Source: Ectocarpus siliculosus | Taxonomy: Eukaryota; Sar; Phaeophyceae; Ectocarpales; Ectocarpaceae | Direction: 5' to 3' | NCBI GenBank assembly: GCA_000310025.1 | Contig: FN648814.1 | Coordinates: forward strand, 20,193-38,213 | DNA: 18,021 nucleotides | Shown: positions 1 to 9,523 of the stretch, one piece after another | Position numbering within the stretch: position 1 is the stretch's first letter | How the letters are laid out: each line of letters begins with the position of its first letter | Notes under the pieces: generated by a model | Databases searched by the model: none | Seen by the model: only the letters and a program-made list of their open reading frames with translations | What the model was told of the DNA's origin: nothing | Made by a program: the position numbers and the translations under genes

Positions 1-418
1 GGGGGGGGGGGGCGTGGTGGCGGGGCGGTGATTCTGACAGACCCAAGTCATACTTGAGTGGAAAGACGGGTGCCATGGCCACCGCCAAAAAGAACACTCG
101 AAGGGGGGGCGGAGCGGTTAACCTCAAGACAGCCACCCTTGCTTGGGAAGCAAAGACGAGCAATCACCTCTGGCCCTAACCGACCGACCGTGGTCACCCC
201 GCTGCCCGGACTATATTTGCTACCGAACAGCCCGACGCATCGCCCACGCAACCAACCTAACCAATACTCTCCGAAATAAACGGTGCCCATCCCCAACCAT
301 CGCTACCACACGTCTCGAACCAACACTCAAGTCGCATTTATCTCTACCTCACGACCCACCCCCCCAAACAATCTGCATACCTAACGACACCACCGCCAAA
401 GTCACGGGTCAACCTACC
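1..418. other. Left edge, no gene assigned
   Basis: The window opens with a run of 12 G. The rest is C-rich on the plus strand. An 82-codon open frame on the minus strand (296-48) has no splice or compositional support. If the gene at 419-1919 continues, its next exon should lie here or beyond the edge; I could not identify it. Confidence 0.5.
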
Positions 419-1919
419 TTAGCATGGGTTTTTCTGACCACGGCGGAGTCCATGCACAAGAACTCGGCCACCTTTTTCGAGGCTGTCCTTCTCGTCCACC
501 GTGATGATGCGTTTGGCGCCGGCCCAAGCGGTGAGGGTCTTCTTGTACACGTCCTTCGCTTGGTCGGCCGTAACCATATACGGGATCTGGGCCAGATGGC
601 GGTGAGATGACAGGCGTGAGAATAATGTTTTCAAACAACGTCTTCATCGCCTTTCCAAGGCGTAAATTTGTTGCGGGCGGGATCTCACACACCGAATACG
701 CCCTAACCATGACGGAATTGAACCCTAAGTGAGGCGTGCGCACTGACACCGCAATGTACGGTGTGGAATCTACCCTCAACCCCTTAACACAACCAATACA
801 CACATGGAACATGACCGCGAAAAGGTGGGATGGAAACGGCAGTTCGGTCGTGCGCAGTGACACACCGGTGTGCATGGTAGTTTCTGTTTTCTAACCATGT
901 ATGTATGCGAACACACAAGCATACGGAACACGTCGCGATAAAAAAAAACCGACGGCACCGGCAGTCCGGTCGTAGCCACTGACATATGGATTGCAGCATT
1001 TATTTCTGTACCATATACACACAATCGATACACACACACCTTGAAGCAATCATATTTTCTCGAGGAATATCCAACACACAATCGACATCCACGCCGAAGC
1101 CAGCATATATTGTCGCTCATATAAAATACAATCGACAAACTAACCCACTAGCACGCACACCCATGACGCCTCCCTATCGGCGCCCGAGATAATGCAAAGC
1201 TTTTCGAAGCTTTTCCTGTTTACAATTGCGCTGAGACTGACGTCATTTCATTGGTCAGCCCATTAGCGTGGTCGATGTAAACCCAAATGTACCTAGCATA
1301 CACAGACAGACACGAAGACACCTTGAAGCTCGCAATGAGAGCCTCGTTAGCGTCCATGGCCTCATGATGGAAAGTGCTCGTCTCGAGGCCAAACTGCACG
1401 CTCTCCGTCAGCTGGTGGAGCACGCGGGACCCTGCCGCATCGCCGTACGACTTGACCTGGTAAATGAAGGGGGGGTAGAGAGAGGGAGGAACCGAGAGAA
1501 AGAGAGGGCATGAGAGACAGATAGAAAGACAGAAAGACATGAGACATTTTATACAGATGGAGTTTGGTGTCGTGTCGTACTTGCTCAAAATCTCGTCCAA
1601 TTCTAAATTTTATATCTGCTAGTGAAAGGAAGCACCTAGAAGCCCAGATTGCAGACTATTCGTGGCCTTTGTCGTTTTCTTTCGCATTCGAACTTAGTAA
1701 TTAGAAGTATGAGCGAGCTGGATGCTCGATTCGAAATTTGGGGGCTACAGGTTCTCCATCTAAGCAATCGGTCTAAGCACAAACACATGAGCAACACACG
1801 AAACTGCAGCTCCACGTGGTCCTCATACAGAAGGGCATCCATGCTAACGTGTCGCCTCGACGCTATTTCTCGTGACCCTAACGCCATCTGGGGCGGCACT
1901 CGCGACCACGCCCCTGCTC
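419..1919 (-). CDS. Unknown small multi-exon gene, start uncertain, possibly running off the left edge
   Basis: I do not recognise this protein. Four minus-strand exons join in phase: 1919-1800, 1618-1581, 1456-1322 and 586-419. Acceptors are clean (TTTCCCAG before 1919, TTTACCAG before 1456, GGCCCAG before 586) and donors begin GTGTGT, GTACGA and GTGTCT. If translation starts at the ATG at 1887-1885 the product is about 142 residues; the frame is open further upstream to the 1919 acceptor, so an earlier first exon is equally possible. The 38-base exon is supported only by an exact phase fit. The middle exon contains HQLTESVQFGLETS and EAMDANEALIASFK, and the last contains ADQAKDVYKKTLTAWAGAKR, which look like soluble helical protein. 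No signal peptide, membrane segment or catalytic motif is visible. The modelled stop is at 421-419, but a protein-like reading continues in another frame after about 475 up to a GTAGGT donor at 417, so the last exon may be frameshifted and the gene longer. Confidence 0.5.
1194..1216. repeat. Short tandem 10-mer with HindIII-like palindrome
   Basis: The 10-mer AAGCTTTTCG is followed directly by AAGCTTTTCC. It lies in an intron of the minus-strand gene at 419-1919. I see no function. Confidence 0.4.
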
Positions 1920-2234
1920 CTGGGAAACACAAAAACACACCGTCATGAGGTCGATCACTGTTGTCTACAACGGATAATTTCTAAATTCTCACTTTCCCAT
2001 GATGCTGCTATGTCCATGCCTCGATCGTCCTCTCTCCATCCAGTATGGCGCCAAGTCAGCTTACTGAATGGCATTGATACGAATGCGGGGGGAAGGGGAG
2101 GAACGGCATCAAGCGCGAGTCCAGTCAGCTTCATCCACGAAGCACCGCGTAACGTTTAGACAGCTGTCCCAATGCCATGTCGGCCGATGGGTTTTACGGC
2201 TTAGGGTGGCTAACGCAAAAACGTTTCCACAGCA
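1920..2234. other. Intergenic or upstream region of the left gene
   Basis: This stretch lies upstream of the leftmost minus-strand gene and up to the 20-bp terminal motif. It may contain that gene's promoter or first exon. A minus-strand ATG near 2174 starts a 15-codon open frame but no convincing donor follows it. I see nothing else. Confidence 0.35.
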
Positions 2235-2254
2235 CACCCGTGGCCATTGTGCCC
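2235..2254 (+). repeat. Left copy of a 20-bp inverted terminal motif
   Basis: The sequence CACCCGTGGCCATTGTGCCC here is the exact reverse complement of 17338-17357. Immediately inside both copies begins CAGGGT/CCCTG-rich repetitive DNA, and outside them the sequences differ. This marks it as an element end or the edge of a dispersed repeat. The only flanking duplication I can see is the dinucleotide CA on each side, which is not informative. Confidence 0.75.
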
Positions 2255-2367
2255 TGCCCTGTGGCCACCCTGCAGGCTTTCAACCCTGTGGACACCCTGT
2301 GGGCACCCTGCAGGGTTCAGATTTCCCTGCAGGGTTCCTGTGGGCACCCTGCAGGGACATCGACCTT
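2255..2367 (+). repeat. CCCTG-rich subterminal repeat block
   Basis: The motif CACCCTG followed by TG or CAGG recurs about every 15-20 bases. The palindrome CCCTGCAGGG appears three times. The block ends with CATCGACCTT at 2358-2367, a 10-mer also present in most units of the right-hand satellite at 16509-17337. It leads directly into the 51-bp minisatellite. Confidence 0.75.
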
Positions 2368-2790
2368 GGTGAGGTAGGACCTCCACAGGCTTTGGGGGAA
2401 AAATCTTGGTGAGGTCCCTCCGAGACGGACCTCCACAGGCTTTGGGGGTGAAAACCTTGGTGAGGTCCCTCCGAGACGGACCTCCACAGGCTTTGGGGGT
2501 GAAAACCTTGGTGAGGTCTCTCCGAGACGGACCTCCACAGGCTTTGGGGGTAAGAAACCTTGGTGAGGTCTCTCCGAGACGGACCTCCACAGGCTTTGGG
2601 GGTGAAAACCTTGGTGAGGTCCCTCCGAGACGGACCTCCACAGGCTTTGGGGGTGAAAACCTTGGTGAGGTCTCTCCGAGACGGACCTCCACAGGCTTTG
2701 GGGGTGAAAAACTTGGTGAGGTCTCTCCGAGACGGACCTCCACAGGCTTTGGGGGTAAGGAACCTTGGTGAGGTCCCTCCGAGACGGACA
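2368..2790 (+). repeat. 51-bp minisatellite, eight units plus a partial one
   Basis: Units begin GGTGAGGT at 2368, 2408, 2459, 2510, 2562, 2613, 2664, 2715 and 2767. The first unit is 40 bp, lacking CCCTCCGAGAC; the unit from 2767 is partial; the others are 51 or 52 bp. Each full unit has the shape GGTGAGGTCYCTCCGAGACG, then ACCTCCACAGGCTTTGGGGG, then a short variable tail ending in ACCTT (GTGAAAACCTT or TAAGAAACCTT). Units differ from one another by only a few bases (CCC or TCT after GGT; GTGAAAA or TAAGAAA near the end), so the array is young or homogenised. Because 51 is a multiple of three, the array is open in several frames on both strands; I do not regard those frames as genes. Confidence 0.95.
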
Positions 2791-2817
2791 CAGGTGGCCA
2801 GTGGGGCACGTTATGGG

Positions 2818-2839
2818 AGGTTATGCCCGCGCATAACCT
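2818..2839. repeat. Perfect 9-bp-stem hairpin at the end of the minisatellite
   Basis: The arms are AGGTTATGC (2818-2826) and GCATAACCT (2831-2839) with loop CCGC. A further GTATAACC lies about 20 bases downstream. The hairpin sits about 30 bases past the last minisatellite unit. It could be the other terminus of a short repeat starting at 2235. The 9-mer AGGTTATGC also occurs twice at 15745-15786. Confidence 0.75.
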
Positions 2840-3213
2840 GCCCAGGTTGAATATACGCTGTATAACCTCTTCATGCTGAGTTACCAACCGCCGGTTTTCT
2901 ATCGGATTAGGAAATCAATTTTAACCTTGCCTTGTCGGGCTGGCAACCTCGATCCAAAACAAATGGGTGCAAGCTCGCCCGCAGCTGGGTGACAATCACC
3001 CCACCCAGCGACGCGAGCCTTCGCGTCGAGGCCAGGAACAATCCCACACAAGGATTACGAAGCACACACACAAGGAAGGAGTACACCACACGAGCATGAT
3101 TGATTGGGCCATAAACGAAAAAAAATATGGTACTCCCTCAGGTCCGAAACGTGAGCTCGATCACGTAAGCCGGGGGATCCCGCACGCAGTAAAAAGTACG
3201 CCGGGGAGAGGGG
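2840..3213. other. Spacer between minisatellite and SINE-like array
   Basis: No gene or clear repeat is visible. The open frames on both strands extend into the SINE-like array and have no coding character. Confidence 0.4.
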
Positions 3214-3795
3214 CGAAATTATCTCGAAGGCGAAGGACATACATACATACGCGTAGTAAGGAGGAGGTCGGGGGTTCGATCCCCGCAAAACATACTTTTT
3301 TTCCCCAAAAAACCAACAAATTATACGCGAAATTTGAAATTTGAAATTTCGAATTTTCTCTCGAGGGCATAGGCATATGATAAGCGTAGTACGGAGGAGG
3401 TCAATACTTCGGTCCCCGGGAAACATTTTTTTTTCTTCGCAAAACCAAAAAAGTAAGCGCGAAATTTATCGCGAAGACGTATGACAAGCGTAGTTCTTGT
3501 AAGGAGGAGGTCGCGAGTTCGATCCCCGCAAAAAAAAAAAAACTTTTTTTTCCCCCCAAAACAACAAATTATGCGCGAAATTTCGAAATTTCCCGCGAAG
3601 GCGTAGGCATATGATTTGCGTAGTACGGAGGAGGTCGATACTTCGGTCCCCGCGAAAAAAAAAGTTTCTTCCCAAAACCAAAAAAAGTAAGCGCAAAATT
3701 TATCGCGAAGGCGTATGATACGTGTAGTAAGGAGGAGGTCGGGAGTTCGATCCCCGCAAAACATGTTTGTTTTTTTCCCAAAACCAAAAAATACT
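3214..3795 (+). repeat. Array of five tRNA-derived (SINE-like) monomers of two alternating types
   Basis: Each monomer reads roughly GCGAAATTTATCGCGAAGGC, a GTAGTA-type junction, GGAGGAGGTC, a tRNA T-arm-like element, then T-rich CCCCAAAACC. The T-arm element is GGTTCGATCCC at 3273, AGTTCGATCCC at 3516 and 3744 (type 1), and ACTTCGGTCCC at 3406 and 3640 (type 2). The first three match or nearly match the RNA polymerase III B box GGTTCGANNCC. Types alternate 1-2-1-2-1, with a type-1 period of 243 then 228 bases and a type-2 period of 234. Monomers are 104-133 bases long. I see no convincing A box or complete cloverleaf, so these are not tRNA genes. T-runs after each B box could act as pol III terminators. 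Minus-strand open frames with repeated GDRTRDLL-like peptides are by-products. Confidence 0.75.
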
Positions 3796-5132
3796 CCAGG
3801 AGCATTTACAAGAAAAACACATACACACGTTTAGGCCTCTCCGAGTGCTTCATTTTTCCAACCTGACGCTTTGCTTACGGTCAACACCAAAGACAACCAC
3901 GACAATCGAAAATGGCGGTCTACGGCCATACCGTAGTGGCTGTGCCCTTATCCTGCCATGACCTTCCTCGCGAAAATATCCCGACCCGCCTGTCCCCCAA
4001 AGAGGCTCTGGTGGGCCCGGAAGTGCTTTATGCAGGCTGCCCCCGACAATACACGTCCTAAAACAAGCAGAATCATTTTCCACAGCAGCTCAGCCTTGCG
4101 GCGTGGCCTTCCGCCCCCATCCCGCACTCCTTGCGCCTCCCCCGCCCTCCCCGCTTGACTCCGCCCAACGAGACCCGCGACTCGAGAAGTCGATAAAAAA
4201 CAGGAGAAAATCTGTAGAGCACCGGATTGTCATCTACGCGTATCCCCATCCTGAGACCTGATTGATTACAAAGTAGGAGCGTGGAATTGCGCAAGGAAGT
4301 TGAGGGAGGGGTACCTCGTCAGTAGGGTCCGAGAATCAAAGAGCGGTCTTAGCCTCCGGATTGTTGTTGTTGCTCCTTGCCTCCAATATGGAGCAATCCC
4401 TACGAGTACAGATGGCGCGGACGACTTCCGTGGTCACAGCTTGGAAGCTACCTATATACCCAAAGAGGGCACACTCTAAGACAAACCAAAGAGAACAACC
4501 AAGGACCCAGAAACAAACAGCACGAATGCGAAACAACCCGTCGGGCGTAGACGGCAACATATCCACGCCGGCGATGCAACTAAAAAACAGAGCAAAGACA
4601 ACATGTTTTTATATTATCGGATTACGGTACTCCATGCATGGACATCGAATGCCCTGGTAGTCGCAGAAAACGAGGGTAAAATACCAGACCAAGGCGAAAC
4701 CTAGGACTCCATGTTTCCCACCGAGAATTTTCGAGTACATGACGGGGGATCAGGCTCATTGCAAACGGCAACTGGTGCATGCGTGCGTGTGTCAGAGAGG
4801 CAAAACAATTTCCACAGTTGTAGGCACGATCCTTTGCCAGTCCCCCCCCCGTAGCCCAACTACTTCCGATGAAGAACCTACACGTACGGTGGTATCCTTT
4901 CCTTGGCTTGCTCGATGCGAAGCAAAAGACCATTCAATTGCAGATTCTTTCCAGCAAACCACAAAACATCGATCGTCCGCGGTGTAGGAGGGAAATGAAA
5001 CTAAATCACTAGATTGCCGTATGGCTCTAGTTTGCTCTAGGTTCCCATCTCAGACAACTTGCGGAGGCAGGGGAGACAGAAAGGGTATGCATACGGTCGA
5101 TCGCATACAACGAACCCGTCGTCACTCACGGC
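3796..5132. other. Long gene-poor stretch
   Basis: No exon with both splice sites could be supported on either strand. A pyrimidine-rich stretch lies near 4105-4170. The region just below 5133 should contain the 3' UTR of the minus-strand gene ending there; no clear polyadenylation signal was found. Confidence 0.35.
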
Positions 5133-7650
5133 TCAGGCGATGGAGTCCCGCAGAACACTGTGGAAGTACTTGTTGAGGAGGTAGTTCGGGTTTCCTGTCA
5201 GGTTGCACCGCCACACCGGCCGCTTGCTCCCCTCGTCGACCAGGCGGCGGGCGGATGTCCCAGTTGTGGAACAGGCATGCATCATATGCACTACGCACCG
5301 GATGGCCGAGGCAGGGAAAAACGTAAGGGACGTGCGCATCCGAAGCATGTCCAAACCGGTCACCGGATCGACCTTGCGCTTGTTGCCAACTCCTGCTGTC
5401 ACATACTCCACCACCGCCACCCAAATGGTGAATTCTCCCTCCGGAATGGCGTTGCTGCTATCACCTCGTCTCCAGTCGTTGCCTTGGTGCTCCAAAAAAT
5501 AGGCCACTTTCCCGAGCGTCGTGCGACCTAGCCCTTGGTTTCCAGCTCGCTGGTCTTCGGCCTTGAGGTACATCTCGACGTCATTGCCACGCGATGCCGC
5601 CGGCCGGACCCACGTAGGGGTACCCGCGTCTTTGACCGGGCCGCCACGGATGGTGCCGATTCCAGCACTGACTTCCGCCGGAGCCTGGCCCCAATGGTTA
5701 AACACCACGACCGTCTGACGGACGACCCCTTGGCCTCTGTTCCTCCAGCAAAAAGGGCACGTCCGCCTACTACATGGCGCCTCCTGCGAGGTCCTACCAC
5801 ACCCAAGCGCATCGTCGTAGCGCTTTTCTAGTTGCTCGGCGGATGGCAATGTTTTCGATATCGCCTGCTGCCATGCCGGGGCGTCCAGACCGGTCTCGAG
5901 CCGAGTTGGACCCAACCCGGCATCCCACTGTTGGTAACCGTGCGGCCGCCCCCCCCTTCTTCCCGTCGTGCCGTCTTCCGAGGCTGCTGGAGTCGTCTGC
6001 AACGGCAAGATCTTGAACACCTCCTGAAGGACTTCCCGGCAGAGACGGCCAGCTGTCAACTCCTTCGTGACCTCGACCCCGCCTACGCGACCTTTCGCAC
6101 TCCACCTGACGGCCTGCAGACTATGGCCCATACCGATACGAGCATCTCGGTGAGGTTCGCCCAGGGAAAAAAGCGGCTGCCTAGCGCCAAACCAGCAAAA
6201 TTCAGATCTTCGCCGTCGACTACCTCTGCGTTCATGTATTCCTCGATGAGTTTGTGCAAATGTCCCAGCCAGGGTGGTACCGTCGCCGACCCGTCGCTCG
6301 CTGGATCACCGGCTCCACTGCCGGCTTCACCCGTGGTGTCGTCACCTCCGGCATTGCCCTCAAATCCTTCGTCGCACGTACCGCTGCCGCCTGGTGTCGC
6401 GAATATCAAATGGCGAGTGGAGCGAGTTGTGTTAGCAACAGACAATCACGAGTCGACTTGGCCAGGATGTGCCACGGAAAAGGGAAAGAGGGCCAACCAC
6501 GAGATCGACAGAGCTCACCAGCAGCATGCGATCGATACAGCAAATGAATATTGTTCGAAATCTGTGGGTGATGATGTTCATCGCGCTCTCTCGTCCCCAC
6601 AGGCCGATAGTGTTGCATACACTCAGCGGTACCGGCATCTCGTGTAGGATGTTGACGGGGGAGGTCGAGAGCACACATCCGCCGTAGTGAACCGCATCGC
6701 GCGATTTCTATTACAATTCAAGGGCTTAGGACGCGGAGGCTGCCCCCCCCCCCCCCCCACCCCCAATTGAGAGTGCTCCTGCACACCTATGCCTGTGAAA
6801 TGGGAAAAAAATGTGAGGTACATGGCAGTTGTAGCGCACTTCGAACGCAAGACTCAACTGTTAGAAGCGACGCGACGAACGGCTAAATGCCCCCCCCTCC
6901 CTGCATCGTGCGAGGCTATATCGTACAACATCAGCATCCGGCCTCAAGCCTATCGCCTCGGCTTCTTTGTTCTACGTAGGAGTACGTATGACTTTCGAGA
7001 CATTGCGTGACCCGTTCGAATAAAAAGAGCAATGGTGCACAAGAGGGTGAACGCGGCGTCATTGCTGCGAGGCAAGACGGTGTTCCCCGGCAGTGGTAGG
7101 GTACTAAATTATACAATCCAACGAACCGAGAGGGACGTGTGCGTGTTTTCGTCAAATCGCCAGACCTATCCCAGCGTCAGTGATCAAGCCTTGCCGTGTT
7201 CGTATGCATACGTGAGGGAGGATAGTGCCGACTCCTGCTCTACCTGCCCCCCTCCACGGGTGTTGTTACCCACAAGAGATTGCAGCCCAGAGAGATATTC
7301 GAACAACTGTTGCCAGAGATTTGAGAGGTTCACCACCACACCACCCAAGGATGACCGAGTGGGTCGTGCGCACGCGAGGCAATACATAAGCCCGCAACTA
7401 TATCTGATTGTAGAGTGCTCACCATCAGTGCTGTCCCTCCTAACCCTGTCCCCTCCACCACCGCCGTCGCTGACGTGCGATGCGGCGGAACTAGGTGTAG
7501 TGGCGCCTGCGGCGTTGAGGGCGCTCCACATATCGCGACGTGCGCCCCACCGTTCTTCAACGAGCTGAACGACGCGCCATAGGCACTACACTCATAACCG
7601 CAGCCAGGAAACTTCTTGAGGCTCACCCTCCGCGGCCTCGTTTGTGCCAT
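5133..7650 (-). CDS. Unknown protein of about 444 residues, four exons, Cys/His-rich C-terminal half
   Basis: I do not recognise the family. Exons on the minus strand are 7650-7627 (MAQTRPRR), 7585-7423, 6390-6224 and 6113-5133, all joined in phase. The last exon is open for 326 codons, far longer than expected by chance. The best-supported junction is 7423 to 6390: donor GTGAGC, acceptor CACCAG, with the split Gly codon restored. Residues 9-62 carry a tryptophan-spaced stretch (W11, W21, W28) with VVQLVEERWGARRDMWSALN, followed by a Gly/Asp/Ser-rich linker (about 46-105). The C-terminal half has Cys at about 223, 232, 237 and 240 (CX8CX4CX2C), then CVVHMMHAC (C391, H394, H397, C399), then WRCNLTGNPNYLLNKYFHSV near the end. 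These could bind metal, but no known finger is matched. The first exon rests on a 41-base intron and is weak; the intron at 6223-6114 is inferred because the frame changes there. No signal peptide or membrane segment is visible. A nuclear or transposon-derived role is possible but unproven. The gene is divergent from the one starting at 9524. Confidence 0.6.
6743..6758 (+). repeat. C16 homopolymer
   Basis: A run of 16 C inside the modelled intron 6391-7422 of the minus-strand gene. Such runs recur through the window (10429-10460, 9977-10048, 14898-14908) and are likely sites of length error. Confidence 0.9.
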
Positions 7651-9523
7651 GGGCTGCTGTGGTTCAATGAGATAGAGCCGGCGGAGGGTTGGGGTGTCGT
7701 GTGGGGGGGCGCATAGCTTGGTATTGAAGTAGTGCTGACATAACGGGGTAATCTGTTGATCCTAACAGCGTGTCCCCCTAAACGGCGCCACACTCCAGCC
7801 TGTTCACCACGCATGGACGTGTGCGCACATGGACAGGAGGGGGCGCATGGATACAAAGGATAATGCATGGTGCCGAGCATGCGTCAGCCGATGGCGAATG
7901 GTTATGAGGGCCGAGACCGGTTCTTCAGCCGCATAGCCGAGAACCGAGACAACCATGTGAGCGAATCACGATTTTTTTTGTGTCCTCCCGCGCTTCTGCA
8001 CGCTGCTGTCACAGGTCTCAGCCCCCATCCACAGCAGTACGCCTCCAATCAGCGTGTACTGCTGTTTGTTTCTGCACGCATGAACAACCGACTTGTGCAC
8101 CGTGTTCGATGTTGGGTTAGGGTTCGATGTTTGTTGGAGCGTGAGTGTCCCTAAGCATACCAGCTCTGGTCATGCACGCAACGCGGGGTGAGGGAAAAGG
8201 TAATATCGCCGTTGGTCATTTTTTTTGCAATCACGGATAGGCACGCACATGCACTTCGCCATCGCACTGCTGCAGCGTGTATCATTTTTTCCTAAGCCCA
8301 AAGGTAGCGGTGGGCAGCGCTGGGTGTCGTATGATCGGCTGCTGACCATTCCGCGCGGGAGGTTAAGGGCTACACAGCCTTCTCACGGTGGTAGACTTTG
8401 GTGTAGATAGAGGGTCTACACCGAATTAGTCCCTATTAGTGTACGTTTCCCACATCCTCCGTAAAACACGAAGAGTATGTACAAACCAAGGCCTATATAG
8501 TCGTCCACGGAAAACAACATTTGACGAGTACGAACGCTGGACGCATACATGCAGACCCGGCTGGTGCTTAGGAAATTGGATAACAATAGACCATTCCCCA
8601 AACTCTAAGGGTCCCGAATGATGCAAACACCCACTGACGTATGATACGAGTACGACAGCACGCCTGGACAATGCAACCTCCCGATGGGTTGCGAGTCGAA
8701 AAGATACAAGTAAAAATTGTAACGGGTTTTGGGGTCCAAAACATGAATCGCTTTCTCTGACGCTCTGAATTCACTGCTAGTCTATCTTAGACTCTCTTCT
8801 TAGCTAGAGATGGATTCGTTGGGTCATATCATATATGTTAAGAAAATTATATTAATAAAACATGTGTGTTGTGTGTTGCCGAGACCGGGAATGATGATGT
8901 GTGTGTCTGGGGTGCCCCTTTTCAAATGCGTCCGCCAAATACCAACGGCGGAGACCTGCCAGAAAAACACCGCTGGCAATATCGGTCATTTCTGTCCCAA
9001 AGGTCGCCTCGGACGAACAAACACCTACTACCAATGTTGCGCAAATGGCCTTAGACAGAAAGATGCCCGATTATCAACGTTCCACAGACCACCTCGGGCA
9101 ATCCATAGCCATTCGTATGGCATTCAGATTGCACGATGGATCTTGAGGGTGCGGACCCTCACCTGCAGTTTCCCATGCTTTCGGAACAGACGGGCATCGT
9201 TCTGACGTCTCAATGCTATGTACAGCAGTAGTCCCTAAGTCCCTAACACGAACTTCAACTTTGCAATGGGCATTGGTAAAGTACACTCAAGCGATAGAAG
9301 CATTCGTACTTTTTCTTCTTCTTTTCTTGTACTGGACTATTTTGTTTGTTGTACAAGTAACAAAAATCCAAAGTTTCCATGATCGGTGCGTTGTTTTTTT
9401 CTCAGCGTCGTGCAATCGCTCGCCCCACCCTCGACGCCCCTCCTCCACACAACATTCTCTCTCCTTTCCCTCAACCCTTCACTTCCGAATTCCTCACCTT
9501 TCCTTTTCGGTACGTCTCATTCG
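7651..9523. other. Divergent intergenic region between the two larger genes
   Basis: The start of the minus-strand gene at 7650 and of the plus-strand gene at 9524 face away from each other, so their promoters should lie here. I see no clear TATA box. A pyrimidine-rich stretch (about 9308-9510) precedes the plus-strand ATG. The stretch GGGTTAGGGTT near 8113 resembles two telomere-type repeats but is too short to interpret. No supported exon is present. Confidence 0.4.

Noticed and set aside
2210-2887. 225-codon minus-strand open frame of PPKPVEVRLGETSPRF-type repeats
   Set aside because: It is the translation of the 51-bp minisatellite. The unit length is a multiple of three, so several frames on both strands are open.
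3273-3283. Possible tRNA genes at the TTCGATCCC boxes
   Set aside because: Only the T-arm half is present; no A box, acceptor stem or anticodon arm could be folded.
3321-3805. Minus-strand open frames with repeated GDRTRDLL-like peptides
   Set aside because: They arise from reading the tRNA-derived repeats backwards; the similarity is repeat similarity, not protein conservation.
5832-6647. 271-codon plus-strand open frame
   Set aside because: It lies opposite the well-supported minus-strand exons 6113-5133 and 6390-6224 and is proline/serine-rich as expected for a shadow frame.
8110-8126. Interstitial telomere-like GGGTTAGGGTT
   Set aside because: Only about two repeats; too short to separate from chance.
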